From: Pseudomonadota bacterium
GTDB taxonomy: Bacteria; Pseudomonadota; Alphaproteobacteria; Rs-D84
NCBI GenBank assembly: GCA_023402015.1
Contig: JAEXCU010000010.1
Location: 1-49,487 of the forward strand
DNA length: 49,487 nt
Direction: 5' to 3'
The position numbers and the translations under genes were made by a program. Shown one piece after another: positions 16,004 through 22,688 of the stretch. The stretch's first letter is position 1, and every line of letters starts with the position of its first letter. The notes below the pieces were generated by a model. It was not told the DNA's origin. It did no database searches and saw nothing but the letters and a program-made list of their open reading frames with translations.

Positions 16004-17614
16004 CGGCAGTATACTATCCAGGATTTTTCCTGTTGTTGGCACCGCATTCCATGCCGCCGTTCGCAGTCCCCAAGATTCCTTGGTTCCCTGGGGCTCATCC
16101 AGAATTACCAAAATTGTGTATTGCGGGGCATTTGCCGGAAATATTCCTGCAAACGCAGTCAGGTTCTTTTTCCTGTCAATTTTACCATTAATTCTTTTTT
16201 CCGCCGTTGCGGTTTTTCCGCCGATTTGAATTCCGGCCACGCGCGCCTGTTTACCACTGGTTTCTTCGGCAATACGAACCATAATACTGCGCAATTTTGC
16301 AGAAATTTCGTCTGTTATCACACGCTGGCCACGAACCACACCCACACTGCGCTTTTGCAGGGTTGGGTATATATATATTCCCCCATTTGTCATGGAATTA
16401 ACCGCCAATAATAAATGCATCGGTGTTACAGATATGCCATGTCCAAACGAAACCGTCGCCTTTTCCACCGGGCCCCATTTAATTGGCATCAAACTGCGTT
16501 CAGTTCGGCCAAATTCCAAATTTAATGGTTCATCTAAATGAATGCGGCTGAAAAATTCACGTTGGGCGTCATCTGGTAAATCCAGCGCAATTTGCGCACT
16601 GCCCACGTTGCATGAATGCAACATGATTTCTTCAACTGTCAAATTGGGACGCGGCGGTTTAAAACTGCGTATATCACTGATTTTTGCAGCAGTACGACCA
16701 AACTTGTCCTGAATTTTAAATGGTTCTTTAATGTAATATTCTTTGGAAATACCATTTTCCATTGCCATGGCGGTGTTAAATATTTTAAATATCGACCCCA
16801 TTTCATAAACCCCACGCAAAGGACGAAACAGACGATTTTCCGCCGGGTCTGCGCGCAGATTTTCCGGGTCGTAATCCGGCAAAGACACCATTGCAACCAT
16901 TTCCCCGGTGCGCGAATTCATCAACATGCCCATTGCGGCCTTGGCCTGATATTTCTGCATTGCCATGGACAATTGTTCGTAAAAAACATTTTGCACACGC
17001 GAATCCACAGACAAACGCAATGGGTCTTTGTTTTCACGCAGATAATCGTCATAAATACGTTCTGCGCCTTCCAGTCCATGGCCGTCGTTGCCAACAAATC
17101 CAACCACATGGGCAAATAAACGACGTTTCGGATACCGGCGCGTTTGAACCGATTCTATGCCCAAACCGGGCAATTTTGCATGGGTAATAATTTCGCGGGC
17201 ATTATCACTGGCAAATTTTTTAACATATATAAACCGACGCGACGAATTAACCAATTTTAATGCATCCGCCAAAGAATAATCATATGGCAATGCCTGATGT
17301 ATTAATGCTGCAACTTTATCCCTATCTTTGACCTGGCCGGGGCGCAATGTGATATGCCCAGACATTACATTTTTCGCCAAAATATCACCGTTTCTGTCAA
17401 CGATGTCTGCGCGCTGAACCATCCAGGCACCATCAGCCCCACTGATACGCGAACGGTCTGTTCCCTGGATTCCCAACCATAATGTACGCACGGTAAAAAT
17501 AATAAACGCCAAAACAAACAAAGAATAAATAAAACGCAAACGACGACGTGCAACAACATCGCCACCATTGTCGGTAAAACCGTGTTTAAAAATATCTTTT
17601 CCTACGTCGTACAT
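15989..17614 (-). CDS. ftsI: Class B penicillin-binding protein, septal transpeptidase FtsI/PBP3
   Basis: A 541-residue bitopic transpeptidase that cross-links septal peptidoglycan. Seen: cytoplasmic tail, transmembrane helix ~29-45, and N-terminal pedestal (RGD-like IVDRNGDILA). The transpeptidase domain has SIFK at 274-277 (catalytic Ser), SCN at 334-336, and KTA at 467-469 within IGGKTATAEK. The third motif is KTG in nearly all relatives, so the Gly-to-Ala change (codon GCA at 16210-16208) is unusual. The ATG directly follows the ftsL stop. The rest of the dcw cluster (rsmH, murE and so on) is not here; the gene pair sits instead behind suf genes. Confidence 0.93.
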   Translation of the reverse strand: MYDVGKDIFKHGFTDNGGDVVARRRLRFIYSLFVLAFIIFTVRTLWLGIQGTDRSRISGADGAWMVQRADIVDRNGDILAKNVMSGHITLRPGQVKDRDKVAALIHQALPYDYSLADALKLVNSSRRFIYVKKFASDNAREIITHAKLPGLGIESVQTRRYPKRRLFAHVVGFVGNDGHGLEGAERIYDDYLRENKDPLRLSVDSRVQNVFYEQLSMAMQKYQAKAAMGMLMNSRTGEMVAMVSLPDYDPENLRADPAENRLFRPLRGVYEMGSIFKIFNTAMAMENGISKEYYIKEPFKIQDKFGRTAAKISDIRSFKPPRPNLTVEEIMLHSCNVGSAQIALDLPDDAQREFFSRIHLDEPLNLEFGRTERSLMPIKWGPVEKATVSFGHGISVTPMHLLLAVNSMTNGGIYIYPTLQKRSVGVVRGQRVITDEISAKLRSIMVRIAEETSGKQARVAGIQIGGKTATAEKRINGKIDRKKNLTAFAGIFPANAPQYTILVILDEPQGTKESWGLRTAAWNAVPTTGKILDSILPLLFE

Positions 17615-17920
17615 TTATTCTGTTGTTTCCCGGGTTGGCAAATCATCAATCGCCACAGATTTATGAAAACTGATTACTTCGGATTTGGGCGCCACACTGA
17701 TTACCAAATTGCGCAGAATTTCGGGCCGAACATATGATGCAAAATTCGCCTGGCGGGCGGCAATTTCCTGTTGCGTTTGAACAATTTCACGGCGAACATG
17801 ATCACGTGCCCTGTTCTGGGTGCGATAACAAACCTGTAATCCAATGGTCAGCAATAATACCGCGCCCAACGACCACAGACCAATTTGAAACATTTTTTCA
17901 TCTTCGTTCATTGTCGGCAT
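17615..17920 (-). CDS. ftsL: Cell division protein FtsL
   Basis: A 101-residue bitopic protein: short acidic cytoplasmic end, one transmembrane helix (~12-28, IGLWSLGAVLLLTIGLQV), then a coiled-coil-prone stretch (RARDHVRREIVQTQQEIAARQ) and a short periplasmic tail. FtsL sequences are poorly conserved; the identification rests on size, topology and position directly before ftsI (stop TAA abuts the ftsI ATG). It works with FtsB and FtsQ to activate FtsWI. The start could also be the Met at codon 4. Confidence 0.78.
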   Translation of the reverse strand: MPTMNEDEKMFQIGLWSLGAVLLLTIGLQVCYRTQNRARDHVRREIVQTQQEIAARQANFASYVRPEILRNLVISVAPKSEVISFHKSVAIDDLPTRETTE

Positions 17921-17956
17921 ATCCGATTTTATACTTATTATTACGAAATCAGTTTA

Positions 17957-18319
17957 TCACAAATTTTGTAAAAAACGAATCATAGAATTCAGACCGGACA
18001 TCCGCCCTGCCCCCAGGTTAATATTTAAACTGGCAAATTCACCCGCAATGTCCATATTGCGAATTTCATCGGGCGTCCGGCCGTCAACCATCGCGGTCAG
18101 AATTGCAATTATTCCGCGTACCAGTGCTGAATCCGCCACACCATAAAACTGATTTCCGTCGCGACATATTTCCGCATGGGATGCACATCCGTTAATTTCA
18201 TAACAGGTGGCGGTGGCCGGTACCGGGTCCATATGCGAACCAAAATCCATTACCGCTTCCATGCGCAAGGCGGGATCATCCAACATCGCCAAAAAATTTT
18301 TCATTTCTGTGTATGTCAT
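17957..18319 (-). CDS. sufE: Cysteine desulfuration protein SufE
   Basis: SufE (~120 aa, normal) accepts persulfide sulfur from SufS and stimulates it. Seen: the acceptor-cysteine motif in INGCASHAEI (family GCQS), and helical surroundings ALVRGIIAILTAMVDGRTPDEI typical of SufE. The ATG at 18319 is preferred because AGGGA of the upstream sufT end lies 9 nt before it; an alternative ATG at 18328 overlaps sufT. It forms an operon with sufT and sufS. Confidence 0.9.
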   Translation of the reverse strand: MTYTEMKNFLAMLDDPALRMEAVMDFGSHMDPVPATATCYEINGCASHAEICRDGNQFYGVADSALVRGIIAILTAMVDGRTPDEIRNMDIAGEFASLNINLGAGRMSGLNSMIRFLQNL

Positions 18320-18321
18320 GA

Positions 18322-18636
18322 TTACCATCCCTGTTCAGTCAGATCCAATTCCAGACGTGCCGCATCCGACATACGCGACAAATCCCATGGCGGGTCCCAA
18401 ACCAATTCAACACGCACCGGCGTATCGCCGGCCACACTTTGGACCGATTCGCGAACCTGGGCCAACAATTCTTCCATCATGGGGCATGTTGGACTGGTAA
18501 ACGTCATGGTTATAACAATTTCTGCGTCGCCAATTGCGATATCATATATCAGTCCCATATCCCATATATTTACCGGGATTTCCGGGTCATAAATTGTTTT
18601 TAATGCCGAAATAATATCATCTTTTGAAACTGTCAT
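18322..18636 (-). CDS. sufT: SufT / MIP18-family Fe-S assembly protein (DUF59)
   Basis: A 104-residue MIP18-family protein. Seen: DPEIPVNIWDMGLIYDI (family DPEIPVNIYDLGLIY), MTFTSPTCPMMEEL with the conserved Cys, and ELVWDPPWD. Members help mature Fe-S proteins in SUF-dependent organisms. It starts 1 nt after sufS and ends inside the sufE start region. Confidence 0.93.
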   Translation of the reverse strand: MTVSKDDIISALKTIYDPEIPVNIWDMGLIYDIAIGDAEIVITMTFTSPTCPMMEELLAQVRESVQSVAGDTPVRVELVWDPPWDLSRMSDAARLELDLTEQGW

Positions 18637-18637
18637 T

Positions 18638-19780
18638 TTATTTTACTATGTCCCGTATTATTTCTGCTGTGCGTTTCATATCATCCATTATATTCCATGG
18701 ACCGGTGGAAATACGTATACTGCCCGGGATACCCAGGCGCGCATGTATCCATGACGCACACATATTTCCAACACGCAGACAAATTCCATGGCTGCCCGCC
18801 AACGCGCCAAAATCCAACGGATGCATGTCGTCAACCGTAAATGTCAACAATGCCGATTCACGCGACGTCAGAATTTTTATTCGCGGCAGTTTCGCCAATT
18901 CATCGTATAAATATTGTATCAGTTTTTTATCCGGACGATTGTGTTCCAAATAATCAATCGCCGGTACTAATCCTGAAATTTGGGTCAGTGGTAATGTGCC
19001 GGCCTCAAACTTGGCGGGTGCCGGTTCCCATTGCAATTCATATTCGCCGTTTGCTGCACTGCCCTTGACTTTGGAAATCATTCCACCGCCAAATTTATCC
19101 GGGGACACCCAACGATTGGGATTTTTCATGTACATTATTCCCAATCCTGTATCAGCCCCAATTTTGTGCGCAGAAAAACACATAAAATCACAATCCCATT
19201 TTTGCACATCAATTTTTTCATGTGCAACATACTGCGCCGCATCAACAATTGTAATAACGTTCGGATTTTTTTCACGCGCCGCCGCAATTATGCGCGACAC
19301 ATCCTGGGGAATACCCAACACATTGGACATCGCCGTTATAACAAATATATCCGCGCGCGGCATATTTAAATAATCCAGATTATTTTCCGCGTTTAACGGA
19401 CACAAAACAATATTGCATCCATGGCTGTCCCATAAAACCTCAAACGGTAAACGCGCAGAATGATGATCCAGGTCAGAAACCATAATCGTTTTATTTTTAA
19501 TGGAATCACCACAAACCACATCATTTATTATATGAACAATTCTGTTCATGCCATCGGTTGTACCACCTGTAAAAATAATATTTTCATCGCTGGGGGCATT
19601 TATGAATCGCGCAACCCGGCCGCGCGTGTCAGATACCATATTATCAACCGCGGTCGCACGCGCACAAATCCCACGTCCGGCATTTGCATATTTATTCTGC
19701 AAAAAATCAACCTGATTCGCGATAACGGATTCGGGTTTTAAACTGCTGGCGGCGGCGTCTAAGTATATGATTTTATTCAT
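18638..19780 (-). CDS. sufS: Cysteine desulfurase SufS
   Basis: A 380-residue PLP-dependent desulfurase that takes sulfur from cysteine for Fe-S clusters. Seen: N-terminal IYLDAAASS, DLDHHSARLPF (His stacking on PLP), DAAQYVAHEKIDV, FSAHKIGADTGLG with the PLP lysine, and catalytic Cys in RVGNMCASW near the C-terminus. The ATG at 19780 has AAGGGA upstream and a promoter at 19809-19836. The open frame continues further upstream into the trxA region on the other strand, but that part is not coding. The SufBCD scaffold genes are not in the window. Confidence 0.94.
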   Translation of the reverse strand: MNKIIYLDAAASSLKPESVIANQVDFLQNKYANAGRGICARATAVDNMVSDTRGRVARFINAPSDENIIFTGGTTDGMNRIVHIINDVVCGDSIKNKTIMVSDLDHHSARLPFEVLWDSHGCNIVLCPLNAENNLDYLNMPRADIFVITAMSNVLGIPQDVSRIIAAAREKNPNVITIVDAAQYVAHEKIDVQKWDCDFMCFSAHKIGADTGLGIMYMKNPNRWVSPDKFGGGMISKVKGSAANGEYELQWEPAPAKFEAGTLPLTQISGLVPAIDYLEHNRPDKKLIQYLYDELAKLPRIKILTSRESALLTFTVDDMHPLDFGALAGSHGICLRVGNMCASWIHARLGIPGSIRISTGPWNIMDDMKRTAEIIRDIVK

Positions 19781-19808
19781 TTTATGTTTTCCCTTGCAAT
19801 TTACCATG

Positions 19809-19836
19809 ATTATAATACACTTGCCAAGAATATCAA
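19809..19836. promoter_or_regulatory. Divergent sufS/trxA promoter with a shared palindromic -10
   Basis: For sufS (minus): TTGATA (19836-19831), 16-nt spacer, TATAAT (19814-19809). For trxA (plus): TATAAT at 19811-19816. Both -10 boxes lie in the self-complementary ATTATAAT (19809-19816). The plus-strand -35 is poor; a TG two bases before TATAAT may help. Confidence 0.6.
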
Positions 19837-19853
19837 CAAGGAAGGAGAAAAAG

Positions 19854-20174
19854 ATGGCTTTAGAACATGCAAATGATGCAAATTTTGCAGAAGTTTTGGG
19901 CAATGGTTTAACATTGGTGGATTTCTGGGCATCTTGGTGTGGCCCATGTCGTATGTTTGGTCCAATCTTTGAACAGGTTTCCGAAGAAATGCCCGATGTA
20001 AAGTTTGTAAAGTTTGAAATTGACGAATCCAATCGCAGAATGCCTGCAAAATATGGCATTCGCAGCATCCCCAGCATTTTGGCCTTTCGTGGGGGCGAAT
20101 TGATCGAGGCGCGCACCGGATTAATGGATGCTGATACATTCAAGGATTGGATACAGGAATTGAAAGGATCCTAA
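19854..20174 (+). CDS. trxA: Thioredoxin
   Basis: A 106-residue thioredoxin that reduces protein disulfides in the cytoplasm. Seen: LVDFWASWCGPCRMFGPIF with the WCGPC active site, FEIDESNR, and the cis-Pro segment RSIPSILAFRGGE. The ATG at 19854 is preceded by AAGGAG with good spacing; the upstream open frame is not used. dksA begins 1 nt after the stop. Confidence 0.96.
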   Translation: MALEHANDANFAEVLGNGLTLVDFWASWCGPCRMFGPIFEQVSEEMPDVKFVKFEIDESNRRMPAKYGIRSIPSILAFRGGELIEARTGLMDADTFKDWIQELKGS

Positions 20175-20175
20175 G

Positions 20176-20604
20176 ATGACAGTTAAAAATTACAAAACAA
20201 TTGAATTGCCACCGAAATACGTGCCAAAAAAATCGGAACCATATATGTGTCCGGAACATCTGGCGTATTTTTACCAGCAATTAAATCTGCAAAAACAAGA
20301 ATTAATGCATGATACCGATTCTGTACTCAGCGCGGTTCGCCTGGCCGAAAAGACCGAGGCGGCGGGTGTTGGCGACGAATCGGATAATGCGACATTTGAA
20401 CAAGAAATCACAATGAATCTGCGTATGTCTGAACGCGACAATAATTTATTACGCAAAATTAACGAAGCGTTGGAACGCATTGACAGCGGCACATTTGGAT
20501 ACAGCGTTGTTTCCGGTGATGAAATCGGCCTGAACCGAATGTTGGCGCGACCACTGGCCACCATGACCGTGGAAGAACAAGAAGAATACGAAAAACGTAA
20601 ATAA
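20176..20604 (+). CDS. dksA: DksA-family RNA polymerase-binding factor, cysteine-poor
   Basis: A 142-residue DksA homologue that enters the RNA polymerase secondary channel to modulate rRNA and amino-acid promoters with ppGpp. Seen: EPYMCPEHLAYFYQQLNLQKQEL coiled coil (split YMCPEHLAYF), tip motif DESDNA (DxxDxA, the key acidic residues), second coil RERDNNLL-like (ERDNNLLRKINEALERI), then GTFGYSVVSGDEIGLNRMLARPLATMT. The C4 zinc-finger cysteines of classical DksA are replaced (GYS, no CxxC), a trend in alphaproteobacterial and DksA2-type proteins. Co-transcribed with trxA. Confidence 0.88.
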   Translation: MTVKNYKTIELPPKYVPKKSEPYMCPEHLAYFYQQLNLQKQELMHDTDSVLSAVRLAEKTEAAGVGDESDNATFEQEITMNLRMSERDNNLLRKINEALERIDSGTFGYSVVSGDEIGLNRMLARPLATMTVEEQEEYEKRK

Positions 20605-20607
20605 CAA

Positions 20608-20635
20608 TACCCCGGATTAACCGGGGTACTTTAAT
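20608..20635 (+). terminator. Terminator after trxA-dksA
   Basis: TACCCCGG-ATTAA-CCGGGGTA (20608-20628) followed by CTTTAAT. Good stem, modest T-run. The remaining bases to 20754 show nothing further recognisable. Confidence 0.6.
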
Positions 20636-20754
20636 ATAAAAAAGAATGGCTACTTGCCTATGCAAAAATTATTAAAAATTTATGCGGTTTAAATTATGCC
20701 GATGTTTTATGTTTTTTTATAATTGCCTGAAAAAGGGTCCACGGTTTGCGATTT

Positions 20755-20970
20755 TTATTCAACCTTGGCAAATCGTGGTTTTCCATTAACAACCTGTTCC
20801 CACATTTTTGCCGGGCGGCACCATATTTGCCCCATGGGAAAATCATCGCATTTGTATAATGCCTGGTAAATCACCATGTCTTCCAATGTTTCAGAATGTT
20901 TGCCGATACCGATTACCTGATATTTTTGTCCGTTTTTGTAATGTGTGTAAATCGCATTTATTTCAATCAT
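20755..20970 (-). CDS. DUF1653 family protein
   Basis: A 71-residue single-domain protein. Seen: the DUF1653 pattern YTHYKNGQKYQVIGIGKHSETLEDMVIYQALY, here split as YKNGQKYQVIG and KHSETLEDMVIYQALY, then IWCRPAKMWEQ and PRF near the end. The ATG at 20970 is preferred over one at 20976 because AAGG lies at proper distance. The fold is a small beta barrel; biochemical function is unknown. Monocistronic. Confidence 0.85.
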   Translation of the reverse strand: MIEINAIYTHYKNGQKYQVIGIGKHSETLEDMVIYQALYKCDDFPMGQIWCRPAKMWEQVVNGKPRFAKVE

Positions 20971-21097
20971 GGCCATACCTTGTTCATATTATTTTATCCA
21001 ATATAATGATTTGCATCCATGAAAAGTTATAAATTTCATTCATCAGCACAACCGCACAGGTACATTTAACATTTTTACTTCTTGGCCGTTATAAATT

Positions 21098-21124
21098 AAA
21101 AATCCCGGTCAAGCCGGGATTTTT
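21098..21124. terminator. Terminator after tatA
   Basis: A perfect 11-bp stem (AAAAATCCCGG / CCGGGATTTTT) with loop TCAAG, T-rich on both sides. It ends the SPOR-tatA transcript on the minus strand. The 120 nt toward the DUF1653 gene show no further feature. Confidence 0.88.
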
Positions 21125-21137
21125 ATATAAGAAATAA

Positions 21138-21569
21138 TTATTTCTTTGCAGACTTTTTTGTTGCGGCCTTGGCGGATTTTTTAACACCACCCTTGTTTGT
21201 ATCTTTGACCACAGTTTTTTTAACCGGCTTTTTTGCCGCAGCAGATTTTGTTGCAACCTTTTTGGCCGGCGTCCGGGATGCAACAGATTTTTTTGCCACC
21301 GGTTTTTTCGCGGCGGATTTTTGTGCGGATGTCTTTTTGGATGTGGCCGTATGCATTGGCGCAACCGCGGCCTGTCCCACAATATCGTCAGATTGATTCT
21401 GTTGGTGGGAATCTGTATTTTTATCTTTGGCGTCTTTTAATTCTTTTTTAAAGACATTTAACCCATCGGCCAGATTTTTCATCATGCCCGGTATTTTGTT
21501 ATGACCAAACAAAATCAGTACCAGGACAACAACAACCAGAATTTCCGCCCATCCAAATCGTCCAAACAT
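21138..21569 (-). CDS. tatA: Twin-arginine translocase TatA with a Lys/Ala-rich tail
   Basis: A 143-residue TatA, pore-forming subunit of the Tat system. Seen: transmembrane segment ~8-24 (AEILVVVVLVLILFG), hinge LFGHNKIPGMM, amphipathic helix with NVFKKELKDA, all canonical in ~55 residues. Then ~75 residues dominated by K, A, P, T and S in repeated AAKKPV/KKSA-type units, resembling histone H1 tails. TatA is usually 60-90 aa. Start ATG 21569 follows AAGG with 8-nt spacing. It is preceded by the SPOR gene and separated from tatBC by ~9 kb. Confidence 0.88.
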   Translation of the reverse strand: MFGRFGWAEILVVVVLVLILFGHNKIPGMMKNLADGLNVFKKELKDAKDKNTDSHQQNQSDDIVGQAAVAPMHTATSKKTSAQKSAAKKPVAKKSVASRTPAKKVATKSAAAKKPVKKTVVKDTNKGGVKKSAKAATKKSAKK

Positions 21570-21595
21570 ATTTTCAGCCTTTTTTATTTTGTGAA

Positions 21596-22387
21596 TTATT
21601 TCGCGACATAACAATCCAATCCGTCAGATTTTGCATTTTGACAGAAACCATTTGCTTCGCCCGAATTTGCAAATGCGATGCGTAATCTGTATGTCGTTGT
21701 TCCATTTGGCAATACAGCCGCCAGTATAACAAACTGTTTCCCGGCAAACAATCCACGATGCGCCGCGGTAATTTGACGCTGGGCAGATTCTGCCAGTGCG
21801 CGCGTACTGTATGACCCGAACTGAACATACCATGAACCCTTGGGCGCAACATTCTGTTTAGGCGCCGCCTTTTTCGCCGCGGGTTTGGCCGCAGGTTTAA
21901 CAACCGGTTTTGCGGCAGGTTTCGCGGTCGGCTGTTTCTGGACCGGCTTTTCCGGATTAAATACAACATCCTTGCGGTCTTCTATGACACGAACCGGTGT
22001 TCCAACCGATTGCTCCACGACCGGCGCCACCGGTTGTGGTTCAGGTTTAACCACGGGTTGTGGTTTTGGTTTCGGCAATTCCTGTACCGGTGCCACCGGC
22101 GCAACATTCACAGGCTGGGCCGGGACATTAATATCCGGCATTGGTTGCTGCGTGCCGTCAACAATAACGGCCGGCGCGTCCAAATCAACATCAATGGAAG
22201 AAGATGAATCACCGCCAATTGTGCGAATGATGATATATGTCGCCAAAACGATAACCAATAACCCCAGTGCCAACAGCAACCAAGGCTTTTTCGGCCGTGG
22301 TGCAGCAAACGGCGCCGCGTCTGGCAATGTATCCAAGGATGCGTTATCATCCAGGTCTAATAAATCCAAGTTGTCATCATTGTTCAT
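21596..22387 (-). CDS. SPOR-domain inner-membrane protein
   Basis: A 263-residue bitopic protein. Seen: acidic N-terminus, transmembrane helix ~44-62 (WLLLALGLLVIVLATYIII), a Pro/Lys/Val-rich linker (KPKPQPVVKPEPQP), then a SPOR domain at ~190-263 (GSWYVQFGSYSTRALAES, TTYRLRIAFANSGEA). SPOR domains bind denuded septal glycan, so the protein probably localises to the division site like FtsN/DedD. The ATG at 22387 follows GGGGGA; a TTGGTA-17-TATAAT promoter lies at 22415-22443. tatA follows after 26 nt. Confidence 0.86.
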   Translation of the reverse strand: MNNDDNLDLLDLDDNASLDTLPDAAPFAAPRPKKPWLLLALGLLVIVLATYIIIRTIGGDSSSSIDVDLDAPAVIVDGTQQPMPDINVPAQPVNVAPVAPVQELPKPKPQPVVKPEPQPVAPVVEQSVGTPVRVIEDRKDVVFNPEKPVQKQPTAKPAAKPVVKPAAKPAAKKAAPKQNVAPKGSWYVQFGSYSTRALAESAQRQITAAHRGLFAGKQFVILAAVLPNGTTTYRLRIAFANSGEANGFCQNAKSDGLDCYVAK

Positions 22388-22414
22388 TGGAATTCCCCCA
22401 TATCTTATGCGCAT

Positions 22415-22443
22415 ATTATATCATAAAAAAACGATGATACCAA
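22415..22443 (-). promoter_or_regulatory. Promoter of the SPOR-tatA operon
   Basis: On the minus strand TTGGTA (22443-22438), 17-nt spacer, TATAAT (22420-22415), about 20 nt before the start codon's ribosome site. Confidence 0.65.
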
Positions 22444-22482
22444 ATATATACGACATAAAAATTTATTCCCGCCATCGATGCG

Positions 22483-22623
22483 TTATTTCGGCATCTGGCC
22501 AAAATTTGGCGGAACAATTAATTTATGATTTTCTGCAACAATTGGTTCAACTTCGCACTTGCTGGTACACGCGGCCAGCATCGGCAATCCAATTAAAACC
22601 AGTAATAACAGTGATTTTTTCAT
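22483..22623 (-). CDS. Small lipoprotein (46 aa)
   Basis: A 46-residue gene shorter than most cut-offs. Seen: MKKSLLLLVLIGLPMLAAC, a full lipoprotein signal with lipobox MLAAC (Cys 19), then only 27 mature residues containing a second Cys and HKLIVPPNFGQMPK. GGAAGGG lies just before the ATG. The mature tail recalls the short PP-x-F linear motifs of BamC/BamF-type or LptM-type small lipoproteins that dock on outer-membrane assembly machines, but this is only resemblance. It lies 65 nt after thrS behind a perfect 10-bp hairpin and may be on the thrS transcript. Confidence 0.75.
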   Translation of the reverse strand: MKKSLLLLVLIGLPMLAACTSKCEVEPIVAENHKLIVPPNFGQMPK

Positions 22624-22650
22624 GATTTCCCTTCCTTTTTATTTATGCAA

Positions 22651-22678
22651 TATGGCGCAGACCATTGCCTGCGCCATA
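22651..22678 (-). other. Hairpin between thrS and the small lipoprotein gene
   Basis: TATGGCGCAG and CTGCGCCATA form a perfect 10-bp stem with an 8-nt loop. No T-run follows on the minus strand, so it may stabilise a processed 3' end or be a weak terminator. Confidence 0.5.
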
Positions 22679-22688
22679 AAGATTGTTT

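Noticed and set aside
19781..20143. 121-residue N-terminal extension of SufS
   Set aside because: It runs opposite trxA and across the divergent promoter; SufS relatives start at the MNKIIYLD Met, which has a ribosome site.
21840..22625. 261-aa plus-strand ORF opposite the SPOR gene
   Set aside because: Gly/Thr/Ala-rich translation caused by the antisense of a Pro/Lys-rich linker.
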